Positions 1-5,820 of a stretch of DNA of 11,007 nt are shown in pieces. Position 1 is the first letter of the stretch, and each line of letters begins with the position of its first letter. Position numbers and translations under genes: made by a program. Source of the stretch: an uncultured Lachnospiraceae bacterium (GTDB taxonomy: Bacteria; Bacillota; Clostridia; Lachnospirales; Lachnospiraceae); contig CAKRNX010000069.1 in assembly GCA_934371475.1 (NCBI GenBank), positions 1 through 11,007 of the forward strand, read 5' to 3'. The notes below the pieces were generated by a model. That model had not been told where the DNA came from, did not search any database, and saw nothing but the letters and a program-made list of their open reading frames with translations.

Positions 1-7
1 CTATCAT
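1..7 (-). CDS. 5' end of a leftward gene cut by the window edge
   Basis: Read leftward, an AAGGGG ribosome-binding site (20 to 15) lies seven bases before an ATG at 7-5, and only two codons (Met-Ile) are visible. A leftward promoter and an inverted repeat lie just upstream, which is the expected arrangement for the start of a regulated gene. The same reading frame is also open upstream of this ATG for about 18 codons, so the real start could be different. The product cannot be named. Confidence 0.25.
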
Positions 8-30
8 TTTCCGTCCCCTTTCTACCAATT

Positions 31-60
31 CGGTTAATGCGAGTATATACCCATTGACCG
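31..60. promoter_or_regulatory. inverted repeat, candidate operator or leader hairpin
   Basis: CGGTTAATG (31-39) and CATTGACCG (52-60) are inverted copies with one mismatch, which is a G-U wobble in RNA. They are separated by 12 bases containing the self-complementary GTATATAC. The site lies between the leftward promoter and the start at 7, so it could bind a repressor or form a leader hairpin. Confidence 0.35.
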
Positions 61-107
61 ATTAACGGAAGACCTCATTGATATCTTATTGACCTGACTT
101 GGCTTGT

Positions 108-136
108 TTATAAAGCAGACCGCCTTTAATAAGCAA
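108..136 (-). promoter_or_regulatory. candidate sigma-A promoter, leftward
   Basis: On the minus strand a TTGCTT -35 box (136-131) and a TTATAA -10 box (113-108) are separated by 17 bases. Transcription would start near position 100 and run toward the ATG at 7, leaving a leader of about 95 bases that contains the 31-60 inverted repeat. It overlaps nothing coding and lies just past the stop of the hydrolase remnant. Matches are fair, not perfect. Confidence 0.35.
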
Positions 137-153
137 TAATAAGAATATTACTG

Positions 154-453
154 TTATTTTTCTTCAGAGTTAAACAGTTCACTTAAAGTTTCCGCATTTT
201 CCTGCAGTACCTTCAACACATACTTGTCAAAGTGTCTCGCATCCTGTGTCGAAGAACCAAATTCATAGGTTTCCTGTCCATAATCCATCACATCAAAACC
301 TGGTGTTGCTTTGCTGGCTCCTTTTGTTCTGTAGGCTGCTATATCTTTCAGAGTAAAATTCACCTCTCCATTCTCATAAGATACCCAACTGCTGATGTCT
401 GTTCCTGTTGCTTCTGTGGCAGTTCCATTTTCTGTCTGATTCTGTGCTGCCAC
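154..453 (-). pseudogene. C-terminal remnant of a tannase-like (subtype B) alpha/beta hydrolase
   Basis: The roughly 100-residue product resembles, from memory of the family, the extreme C-terminus of the secreted subtype B tannase/feruloyl-esterase-like alpha/beta hydrolases of Clostridia. The shared pieces are an AAYRTKGASKATPGFD block followed by a TYEFGS...DARHFDKYVL block, where family members have 'TPPAFD...NLFG...D.QHFT.Y'. Full proteins are around 500 residues or more. The catalytic Ser and the alpha/beta core would lie upstream and are absent. A TAA lies in frame eight codons before the GTG at 453, and the other frames upstream encode nothing recognisable. The frame could be translated from that GTG, since AAGGAG lies about 17 bases upstream, but that spacing is poor. 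I read it as the 3' end of a gene whose 5' part was lost by rearrangement. It could alternatively be a small orphan protein. Confidence 0.5.
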
Positions 454-767
454 TTTTGTTACTTCTGCCGCTCCTTAATATCAGCCAAGTTTCTCCAAAA
501 CTATTATTTTGTTTGAGATATTCCGAACAGCCGGAATCTTACCTATCACACAATAAACAGACATAAGTTCTTTCATTCCTTCAACAAGTCAGACTTCCTG
601 CTGAACAGAAAATGCTGGTGTGATTCTTTGCAGCTCCTTTCCGTTCTTGACTCCCCATGTGCATTTTGCATTGCTTCCCTCTATGTATTTTTCTTTCATA
701 TGCTTTACAACAGAATTTCATAAAACACAGTATCCCGCGACATGGAAATGTGTTACAATAATTGTGA
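454..767. other. gene-free stretch between hydrolase remnant and kinase region
   Basis: No convincing gene was found. On the minus strand a 31-codon frame (576-481, MKELMSVY...) has a weak ribosome site and no recognisable family. A 26-base imperfect palindrome occupies 580-605, TTCAaCAaGTC around a central A, just upstream of that frame. TTACAAT near 753 resembles a -10 box but has no credible -35 at the right spacing. Confidence 0.4.
580..605. repeat. 26-bp imperfect palindrome
   Basis: The arms TTCAACAAGTC and GACTTCCTGCTGAA mirror each other around position 591, with TTCA/TGAA outer ends and AAGTC/GACTT at the centre. The near-zero loop suggests a dimeric protein-binding site more than an RNA hairpin. 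No target gene is evident, because the flanking frames are not convincing. Confidence 0.3.
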
Positions 768-810
768 TTGCAGGCTTCCGTTACAGTCAGATTCACTGAC
801 ATTTTCTATG

Positions 811-877
811 ACAGACTCAAAAATGTCCCTGTATTCTTGCTGCGAAGTAGAACTCACCTCGCATCTGATATAATCGG
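811..877 (+). repeat. two-hairpin intergenic repeat, copy A
   Basis: This copy carries the family landmarks TATTCTTGCTGCG (832-844), CTCACCTCGCATC and CTGATATAAT (865-874). The first hairpin pairs CAG (812-814) and AAAATG with TATTCTT and CTG (840-842). The second pairs GCGA/TCGC around AGT/ACT. It ends 17 bases before the kinase start codon, so its end may act as the kinase promoter. Confidence 0.5.
866..874 (+). promoter_or_regulatory. extended -10 element in front of the kinase
   Basis: TGATATAAT is a perfect TGnTATAAT extended -10 box, which can work without a good -35; none is present. The transcript would begin near 881, only about 13 bases before the ATG at 894, leaving the GGGGG ribosome site at the extreme 5' end. 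Promoter function is therefore uncertain. The box is part of the dispersed repeat. Confidence 0.3.
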
Positions 878-893
878 GAAGGGGGAATGTGGG

Positions 894-2213
894 ATGCACC
901 GGAAAATCCGCTCGTCTTTTCACTCACTTTTTAACCGCGATCTGGATTTCAGAGTCCGGCTGTTCAATATCCTGGCTCTGGGCGGCACAGCTGTCAGTTT
1001 TCTTATGGCAGTTTTTAGCGCATTCACTGGATCCTGGCCCAATTTTCTAATCAATCTTGTGCTGATGCTGGTATCAGGCGGACTTTTCTTTTATTCCTGC
1101 AAAAGCGGCCGCTATCAGCTATGCTATATTATCACGATCCTTCTGATCTTTTTTTTCTTTTTTCCCGTTATGTTTTTTACCAGCGGAGGATACCGCGGAG
1201 GGATGTCTCTGTTCTTTATATTTGCCATTATTTTTACGGTACTGATGCTGGAAAATCGCCCGGCTATGGTTATCTCGCTGGCAGAACTTCTCTTTTATCT
1301 TGGGCTCTGCCTGTTTGCCTTTTTCCACCCGGATACAGTGACGGACTTTTCATCTGAGGCAGAACGGCTCACTGACATCCTGTCCGCTTTCCTTGCAGTT
1401 GGTGTAATCTGCGGGCTGGTTCTCTCCCTGCATCTGCGTGAATACCGCAGACAACAACTCCTTCTGCAAGAGCAGAATCTGCGCCTGCAACAATATGACA
1501 GCGCCAAATCCACCTTTCTCACCACAGTTGCCCACGAGCTTAAAAATCCCCTAAATGTGATCTCTCTCCATGCCCGGGATACCTCAGAGCTTCTGGAAGA
1601 GACCCCCTTGGATTTTACACAGATGCAGGCTAATCTTCATACAATCCAGGAATCTGTTCTGCGCATTGACCGCATTGTTCTGGATCTGATGGATACGGTT
1701 TCCATTGAGCAGGGACGACTGTCGCTCTCTCCTGTCCCCACTGATCTGAACACACTTCTGCAAAAGATACAAAAAGAATATGAAAGCCGCCCCGGTACAC
1801 GAAACAACCGTATGCTTCTCTGTGCCGCTGACGACCTTCCCCCCATCCTGGCAGACCCGGAGCGTCTCCGCCAGGTCATCAGCAACCTGATCTCCAATGC
1901 AGAGCGCTACACACAGAATGGGACTATTACACTCTCACTCACCGGCTCTTCCGGCTGGCAGACCGTCTGCGTTGCAGATACCGGTGTCGGTATGTCCGAT
2001 GCTCTGCGGCAGCGTGTACTGAAGGGATATGTCTCTGCCGATAAAAATTACTGGCGGCACGGTATAGGTCTCTATGTCTGTCACCAGATCATTACCGCCC
2101 ACAAAGGCAAAATCTGGATCACCAGCCAGCCATGCCAGGGAACCCGCGTATATTTTTCACTTCCTCAGGAGGAAAAAGATGGAACAGAAAAAAGCAACCA
2201 TACTGATCGTTGA
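894..2213 (+). CDS. membrane sensor histidine kinase of a two-component system
   Basis: It phosphorylates itself on a histidine and passes the phosphate to the regulator encoded next. The 439-residue product has six predicted membrane segments (about 26-46, 50-69, 76-96, 104-120, 124-144 and 162-182) with short loops and no large outside domain. A short coiled linker (183-204, LREYRRQQLLLQEQNLRLQQ) follows. The dimerisation domain has an H-box at TVAHELKNPL with the phosphorylated His214. The ATPase domain has an N-box (RLRQVISNLISNAERYTQNG), a G1 box (VADTGVGM) and a G2 box (HGIGLYV). The ATG at 894 is preferred because GGGGG lies eight bases upstream. The frame stays open back to 768, but that extra part translates the repeat. 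The small membrane-embedded sensor suggests a membrane-perturbing or lipophilic signal, which is an inference. The 3' end overlaps the regulator gene by 35 bases, indicating coupled translation. Confidence 0.93.
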   Translation: MHRKIRSSFHSLFNRDLDFRVRLFNILALGGTAVSFLMAVFSAFTGSWPNFLINLVLMLVSGGLFFYSCKSGRYQLCYIITILLIFFFFFPVMFFTSGGYRGGMSLFFIFAIIFTVLMLENRPAMVISLAELLFYLGLCLFAFFHPDTVTDFSSEAERLTDILSAFLAVGVICGLVLSLHLREYRRQQLLLQEQNLRLQQYDSAKSTFLTTVAHELKNPLNVISLHARDTSELLEETPLDFTQMQANLHTIQESVLRIDRIVLDLMDTVSIEQGRLSLSPVPTDLNTLLQKIQKEYESRPGTRNNRMLLCAADDLPPILADPERLRQVISNLISNAERYTQNGTITLSLTGSSGWQTVCVADTGVGMSDALRQRVLKGYVSADKNYWRHGIGLYVCHQIITAHKGKIWITSQPCQGTRVYFSLPQEEKDGTEKSNHTDR

Positions 2214-2880
2214 AGACGAAATAATGATCCTCGAAGCCAACTGCAGACTGCTGCAGCGCAGAGGCTATCAGGTAATGGCCGCCGCAAGCGCTGCGGAAGC
2301 ATTCCAGCAGCTGGAAAAACAACAACCTGATCTGCTGATCTTGGATATCATGCTGCCGGACGGAGACGGTCTGAATATCTGCCGTCAGTTCCGACAAAAG
2401 AGCCTTCATCCCATCCTCTTTCTATCCGGCAAAGTCGATGTCCAGGATCGGGTCGAAGGTCTCCGCCAGGGCGGCGATTACTATCTTACCAAGCCCTGCA
2501 ATTTTGATGAATTTCTAGCCGTCATCGAGATGCTGTTAAAACGCTCCTGTCAGCTGGAAGAACACCTTCACGCTTCACGTCAGATCTGTGCAGGCAGCAT
2601 TATCCTGGATCTGTCGGACGGTCATGCGTATCGTAACGGCACGGATATCGGACTCACTCGGACGGAATTTTCCCTTCTGCGGATCCTGATGGAAAATCGG
2701 GAAAAAATACATTCCGCTCAGGAATTATACCAGTCTGTCTGGGGCAGCTTTACCGGGATTGATACCGGCACCGTTCGCCGTCATATTTTCAACCTGCGCT
2801 CCAAAATCGGCGCAGATTCTACAGATGAGTACGACATTGTCTCCGTCTATGGAAAAGGCTATCTTTTCACCTGCCGGTAA
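2179..2880 (+). CDS. OmpR/PhoB-family response regulator
   Basis: This is the DNA-binding partner of the kinase. The 233-residue product has a receiver domain (about 6-118) with acidic pocket residues E12 and D13, phospho-acceptor Asp56 in LLILDIMLPDGDG, Ser83 in the switch position and Lys105 in YYLTKP. A winged-helix output domain (about 133-232) follows, with the typical LTRTEFSLLRILMENR opening and an end at VYGKGYLF. All receiver catalytic residues are present. AGGAGG (2168-2173) sits six bases before the ATG, inside the end of the kinase gene, so the two form an operon with translational coupling. The frame is open upstream of 2179, but that is kinase sequence out of frame. Target genes are not visible. 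The secreted-protein gene next on the same strand is the nearest candidate, by position only. Confidence 0.94.
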   Translation: MEQKKATILIVEDEIMILEANCRLLQRRGYQVMAAASAAEAFQQLEKQQPDLLILDIMLPDGDGLNICRQFRQKSLHPILFLSGKVDVQDRVEGLRQGGDYYLTKPCNFDEFLAVIEMLLKRSCQLEEHLHASRQICAGSIILDLSDGHAYRNGTDIGLTRTEFSLLRILMENREKIHSAQELYQSVWGSFTGIDTGTVRRHIFNLRSKIGADSTDEYDIVSVYGKGYLFTCR

Positions 2881-2965
2881 TGACAGGCTTCTGTCAGGCA
2901 GCTCAAGAATGTCTGGGCATTCCTGCTGCCAGATGCGCGTCATGTATCTGCATAACCTTTTTCTT
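2881..2965 (+). repeat. three-hairpin cluster with repeat copy B; possible terminator of the two-component operon
   Basis: Directly after the regulator stop come three consecutive hairpins. The first is TGACAG-GCTT-CTGTCA (2881-2896). The second is GGCAGC (2897-2902) with GCTGCC (2925-2930), enclosing a GAATG/CATTC inner stem. The third is CAGATGC (2930-2936) with GTATCTG (2944-2950). A CTTTTTCTTCT tract begins at 2957. The GAATGTCTGGGCATTCCTG core matches the two-hairpin family, and the last hairpin plus T-rich tract could end transcription. Confidence 0.45.
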
Positions 2966-3092
2966 CTCCGCATCTCTGTATCTACACTCTGTTTCGGTCG
3001 GGCGCTACATCGGATAGGGAATTGACTTCCGCCACTGATATTGATTTGTCTCTCTCCATCTGTATAGGGCGAAAAATTCTTGCTGTGTTTTT

Positions 3093-3120
3093 TTAAATGT
3101 TTGTTTTTCTTCACATTTAA
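3093..3120. repeat. AT-rich inverted repeat
   Basis: TTAAATGT (3093-3100) and ACATTTAA (3113-3120) are perfect inverted copies separated by a T-rich 12-base loop. A run of seven T precedes the repeat on the plus strand. On the minus strand the stem is followed by A rather than T, so it is not a normal terminator. A TACAAT box at 3141-3146 lies downstream without a good -35, so a protein-binding role is possible but unsupported. Confidence 0.3.
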
Positions 3121-3207
3121 GAAACAAAAGCTCCTTCTGCTACAATGAATTTAACCGTAGCAAGCAGCAAAGCCGATTGCGAATATCCGCTTGCCTCCCC
3201 CTCTTAG

Positions 3208-3351
3208 AACAAAAGTGTGCTTCGCACACCCCGCGGGCTACTGCTTTGGCAGCACAGCTTTTGTTCCGCGCGCGAGCAGGCTTCTTCTCTGCGAGCTGCG
3301 CATCTTGCCGGAGGCTTTTTCTTTCACAGGACGCAATTTCCTGTGAAAGAA
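3208..3351. repeat. 144-bp structured tandem repeat, unit 1
   Basis: The unit opens with a GTGTGC-TTC-GCACAC hairpin (3215-3229). An alternative long stem pairs AACAAAAG-TGTGC (3208-3220) with GCACA-GCTTTTGTT (3252-3265). A GC-rich segment follows, then a closing palindrome TTTCACAGGA-N7-TCCTGTGAAA (3322-3348). Unit 2 repeats it with about seven changes. Its open frames (for example the Cys/Arg-rich frame at 3177-3539) look like chance translation of the repeat: they read through both units with no family resemblance. Confidence 0.75.
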
Positions 3352-3494
3352 AACAAAAGTGTGCTTCGCACACCTCGCGGGCTACAATTTTGGCAGCACA
3401 GCTTTTGTTCCGCGCGCGAGCAGGCTTCTTTTCTGCGAGCTGCGCATCTTGCCGGAGGCTTTTATTTCACAGGACGCAATTTCCTGTGAAACAA
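3352..3494. repeat. 144-bp structured tandem repeat, unit 2
   Basis: About 95 percent identical to the preceding unit and directly abutting it. It keeps both small hairpins (3359-3373 and 3465-3491). The clearest difference is TACAATTTTGG where unit 1 has TACTGCTTTGG. It ends about 30 bases before the ribosome site of the secreted-protein gene, so it would lie in that gene's leader or promoter region. Confidence 0.75.
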
Positions 3495-3535
3495 AAAAAC
3501 TTTTTCAAACACACTCTAAGACAGGAGGATCTCTT

Positions 3536-4837
3536 ATGAAGAAAACTTATAGGATTGTTACAGTCATGTTCTCTCTTTTTCTGGGAACCATCCCTGCCCT
3601 GGCATCGGATCCACCTTCTGATGAAGGCCATTATATCTGGCAGGACGAGAACAATGAATACTGGTACCGCGATGGTACGGAAGATATCTACATCGGCGAA
3701 GGCAATTATTCTCCCGATCCTGACAGCGGAATGCTGATGGAAGCCAACGATGCCGGATGGAATCCGCCGGACGGCTATTTCGAACCTCATTATTATTATG
3801 AGGACGGAAGCGTATGGTTTGAAAACGGAGATCAGATTACTTACATCGGTTCTAGGGACGATTATTATATTGATGATTACGGCCAGCTGTGTGAAAAATC
3901 CGGCAGTTCCGCCTCCACTGATTCTTCTGACTCATCCCTGAGCCAGGATTCCTCAAACCAGAATTTCTCCTCCGAAGGCAGCACCTCCTCTGACACGGAC
4001 AGCAGCCTTTCCTCCGGCGCACATAACTCTGCCGTTCCGGAATACAGCGGTGAACTCTATCTGACCGCAGATTTTCAGGCTGATGATATCATCACCGGAT
4101 CCCTGCCCGATGGACTGGGTGGATACAGTCGGATGTACACGCTGCGCAATGGCAGGAGCACGGCCGTACTGATTAAACAACCCCGGACAGATGCTTTCGC
4201 CGACCTGACGTCTCTCGACTTTCTGGCCGAATATTACCCTGCTGATCAGGCAGCCGACTCTGAGGAAACGCTCACTGTCTCCTCCTATCCCGCTTCCCGA
4301 TTTCATTATCAAAGTTCCATAAATGAAGAGCCGACAATAATCGATGCACTGGTATGCCACACTGACGATTATCTATTTGGCCTGTTTATCCTTACTGCCA
4401 ATGATACATACGAAGAAACAGACAAATCAATATGTAACGAACTTTTTTCCTCTGCACAGCTTATTTATGCCGAACGCATCGATATGGCGCAGACCGATTA
4501 TTTCCAAGTCCTGACTCCGGAACTCTGGAAATATCTTTGTCATTACGAGATCATTTCCACTGAATTGGGCGGATATCAGCTAATCTATTACAACAACGAA
4601 ATCCCGGTTCTGACTCTGGAGGCCAGATACCATGACAATAACTGGATCCCTGACAGCGTATGGCAAAGCCGCCTGGGTCTGATCCACACTCCCGACGGCA
4701 GCACCTATGACCTGCTTGTCACGATCAGCCAGTACTCTGAGGACGCCTCCGATGAATGGAAAAAAATGTATGATACCTGCCAGGATGTGCTGAACGGGAT
4801 CTATCTGATGGACGGCTGCGATCTGACCGCCGAATAA
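3536..4837 (+). CDS. secreted protein of unknown function with duplicated aromatic motif and Ser-rich linker
   Basis: The 433-residue product begins with a signal peptide (MKK, hydrophobic core 7-20, likely cut after ALA-24). AGGAGG (3523-3528) sits seven bases before the ATG; the longer upstream frame only translates the tandem repeat. Residues 32-120 hold two copies of a motif running Y..(E/D)...W...G...YIG......D.G.L (about 32-68 and 85-119). A Ser/Asp/Asn-rich linker spans 121-166. Residues 170-312 have a pattern reminiscent of PsbP/DcrB-like domains (short Arg/Lys strand, a hydrophobic FGLFILTAND strand, a final helix). Residues 320-428 look like a second beta-rich domain opening at YFQVLTPELWKYL. 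No LPXTG, lipobox or catalytic motif was seen. The product is very acidic and probably released or loosely held at the surface. The domain reading is tentative. Confidence 0.8.
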   Translation: MKKTYRIVTVMFSLFLGTIPALASDPPSDEGHYIWQDENNEYWYRDGTEDIYIGEGNYSPDPDSGMLMEANDAGWNPPDGYFEPHYYYEDGSVWFENGDQITYIGSRDDYYIDDYGQLCEKSGSSASTDSSDSSLSQDSSNQNFSSEGSTSSDTDSSLSSGAHNSAVPEYSGELYLTADFQADDIITGSLPDGLGGYSRMYTLRNGRSTAVLIKQPRTDAFADLTSLDFLAEYYPADQAADSEETLTVSSYPASRFHYQSSINEEPTIIDALVCHTDDYLFGLFILTANDTYEETDKSICNELFSSAQLIYAERIDMAQTDYFQVLTPELWKYLCHYEIISTELGGYQLIYYNNEIPVLTLEARYHDNNWIPDSVWQSRLGLIHTPDGSTYDLLVTISQYSEDASDEWKKMYDTCQDVLNGIYLMDGCDLTAE

Positions 4838-4842
4838 ATTCC

Positions 4843-4871
4843 TTGCACACCCCCTCCCCGTTTGCTAAAAT
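4843..4871 (+). promoter_or_regulatory. sigma-A promoter of the TetR-family gene
   Basis: TTGCAC (4843-4848) and TAAAAT (4866-4871) are separated by exactly 17 bases, just after the stop of the preceding gene. Transcription would start around 4878, exactly at the first hairpin of the inverted repeat copy, giving a leader of about 95 bases. Confidence 0.6.
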
Positions 4872-4877
4872 AGATCC

Positions 4878-4927
4878 GATGTGAGATGGCTCTCATCTGA
4901 TTTAGCCTCCGGCATGATTGCAGAGGC
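4878..4927 (+). repeat. two-hairpin repeat, inverted copy C, in the tetR leader
   Basis: The first hairpin is GATG-T-GAG-ATGG-CTC-T-CATC (4878-4897). Its reverse complement, GAGAGCCATCTCACATCGGA, matches the GGGAGTCATCTCACATCTGA core of copy E. A second hairpin pairs GCCTC (4905-4909) with GAGGC (4923-4927). It lies wholly inside the predicted 5' leader of the regulator, so it would be transcribed with that gene. Confidence 0.45.
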
Positions 4928-4971
4928 ATTCCTGAACCAACTTAAACCATGTGCGGGAGGTGCAGATTATC

Positions 4972-5550
4972 ATGAATAACCTTACAAAAAATGCGCTGGA
5001 GGAATCTCTGAAAAAATTTCTGCTTCATAAACCGCTGGATAAGATCACCATCAGTGATCTGACCAGCGACTGCGGCATCAGCCGAATGGCTTTCTATTAT
5101 CATTTTAAGGATATTTACGATCTGGTGGAATGGGCCTGTATCGAGGATGCTACCCGGGCTTTACAGGGGAAAAAGACATACGATACATGGCAGGACGGAC
5201 TGCTCCAGATTTTTGAAGCTGTTCTTGAAAACAAGCCATTTATCCTCAATGTCTACCGCTCCGTCAGCAGAGAACGGATGGAAAACTATCTGTACAGTCT
5301 GATCTATCAGTTGATTGAGGGCGTAGTAGAAGAAAAAAGCGTCAATATGAAAGTCTCCGCAGAGCAGAAAAAATTTATTGCTGATTTCTACAAATACAGT
5401 TTTGTGGGAGTCATGCTTGACTGGGTGAAGCGGGGTATGAAAGAAACTCCGCGCGAGATGGCCGGATTAATCTCCATCACCATGCAGGGAAATATCGGCA
5501 ATTCTCTCCAGAACATGGAAAAATCGCCGGAATACAGGGAGCACAGATAA
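4972..5550 (+). CDS. TetR/AcrR-family regulator, DhaS-like, probably controls the oleate hydratase
   Basis: The 192-residue product has an N-terminal TetR DNA-binding domain (about 4-50). Its helix-turn-helix is ITISDLTSDCGISRMAFYYHFKD, with the family-typical FYYHF at the end of the recognition helix. An all-helical ligand-binding and dimerisation region follows (about 55-180). Its pattern, including YKYSFVGVMLDWVKRGMKETP, matches the DhaS-like C-terminal type (TetR_C_8-like) of Firmicutes. The ATG at 4972 is preferred over GTG at 4951 because GGGAGG (4955-4960) lies 11 bases before it and is consumed by the longer start. It has its own promoter and terminator and lies directly upstream of the hydratase on the same strand. 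A palindrome in the hydratase promoter is a likely operator. By analogy the effector may be a fatty acid, which is inference. No second copy of that palindrome was found before its own promoter. Confidence 0.9.
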   Translation: MNNLTKNALEESLKKFLLHKPLDKITISDLTSDCGISRMAFYYHFKDIYDLVEWACIEDATRALQGKKTYDTWQDGLLQIFEAVLENKPFILNVYRSVSRERMENYLYSLIYQLIEGVVEEKSVNMKVSAEQKKFIADFYKYSFVGVMLDWVKRGMKETPREMAGLISITMQGNIGNSLQNMEKSPEYREHR

Positions 5551-5554
5551 ATAA

Positions 5555-5609
5555 CTTTACAAAGCAAGGCGGATGATAAGTTTTTTGTCATCCGTCTCTT
5601 TTTGTAAAT
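5555..5609 (+). terminator. Rho-independent terminator after the TetR gene
   Basis: GGCGGATGA (5568-5576) pairs with TCATCCGTC (5588-5596) over nine base pairs, and TCTTTTTG follows. An outer arm TTTACAAA (5555-5562) also pairs perfectly with TTTGTAAA (5602-5609). It ends the tetR transcript and separates it from the hydratase gene. Confidence 0.85.
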
Positions 5610-5679
5610 TGAGGAAATTTCATTTTGGTCATAGAATACTCTCAGAAACAGGAAATACTAATATTCATCCAAAATATTT

Positions 5680-5706
5680 TTTCGCAGAATACAATTTTCT
5701 GTGAAA
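5680..5706. repeat. CAATT-loop palindrome, third copy
   Basis: TTTCGCAGAA (5680-5689) pairs with TTCTGTGAAA (5697-5706) around a TACAATT loop. It has the same stem shape, loop length and ACAATT/GCAATT loop as the closing palindrome in both 144-bp units, with compensating changes in the stem. The rest of the 144-bp unit is absent here. Confidence 0.5.
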
Positions 5707-5758
5707 ACACATAGCAGCAGACATCAATTATTCATCTGTTAAAACCAACTGCTCCTAT

Positions 5759-5786
5759 TTGTATCGTCAGTGATACAGAGTACAAG
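5759..5786 (+). promoter_or_regulatory. 18-bp palindrome overlapping a candidate oleate hydratase promoter
   Basis: TGTATC (5760-5765) and GATACA (5772-5777) are perfect inverted copies around GTCAGT, forming TGTATCGTCAGTGATACA. A possible TTGTAT -35 (5759-5764) and TACAAG -10 (5781-5786), 16 bases apart, overlap it, so a dimeric repressor here would block transcription. It lies 43 bases before the hydratase ATG. The neighbouring TetR protein is the obvious candidate to bind it. Confidence 0.5.
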
Positions 5787-5820
5787 TTTTAACATCACAC
5801 ACGAAAGGTGGTTATTAATT

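Noticed and set aside
581..802. 73-codon minus-strand frame (MSVNLTV...)
   Set aside because: Cys-rich, with no family match and no clear ribosome site.
3075..3085. ATTCTTGCTG as a decayed repeat copy
   Set aside because: Only ten bases match and no hairpin arms flank them.
3177..3539. Long plus-strand frames across the tandem repeats (Cys/Arg/Ala-rich products)
   Set aside because: They translate the repeat units, have no ribosome site, and repeat the same nonsense peptide in different frames. The real gene start at 3536 has its own AGGAGG.
4878..4960. Riboswitch in the tetR leader
   Set aside because: The two hairpins are better explained as a repeat copy, and no known riboswitch core was recognised.
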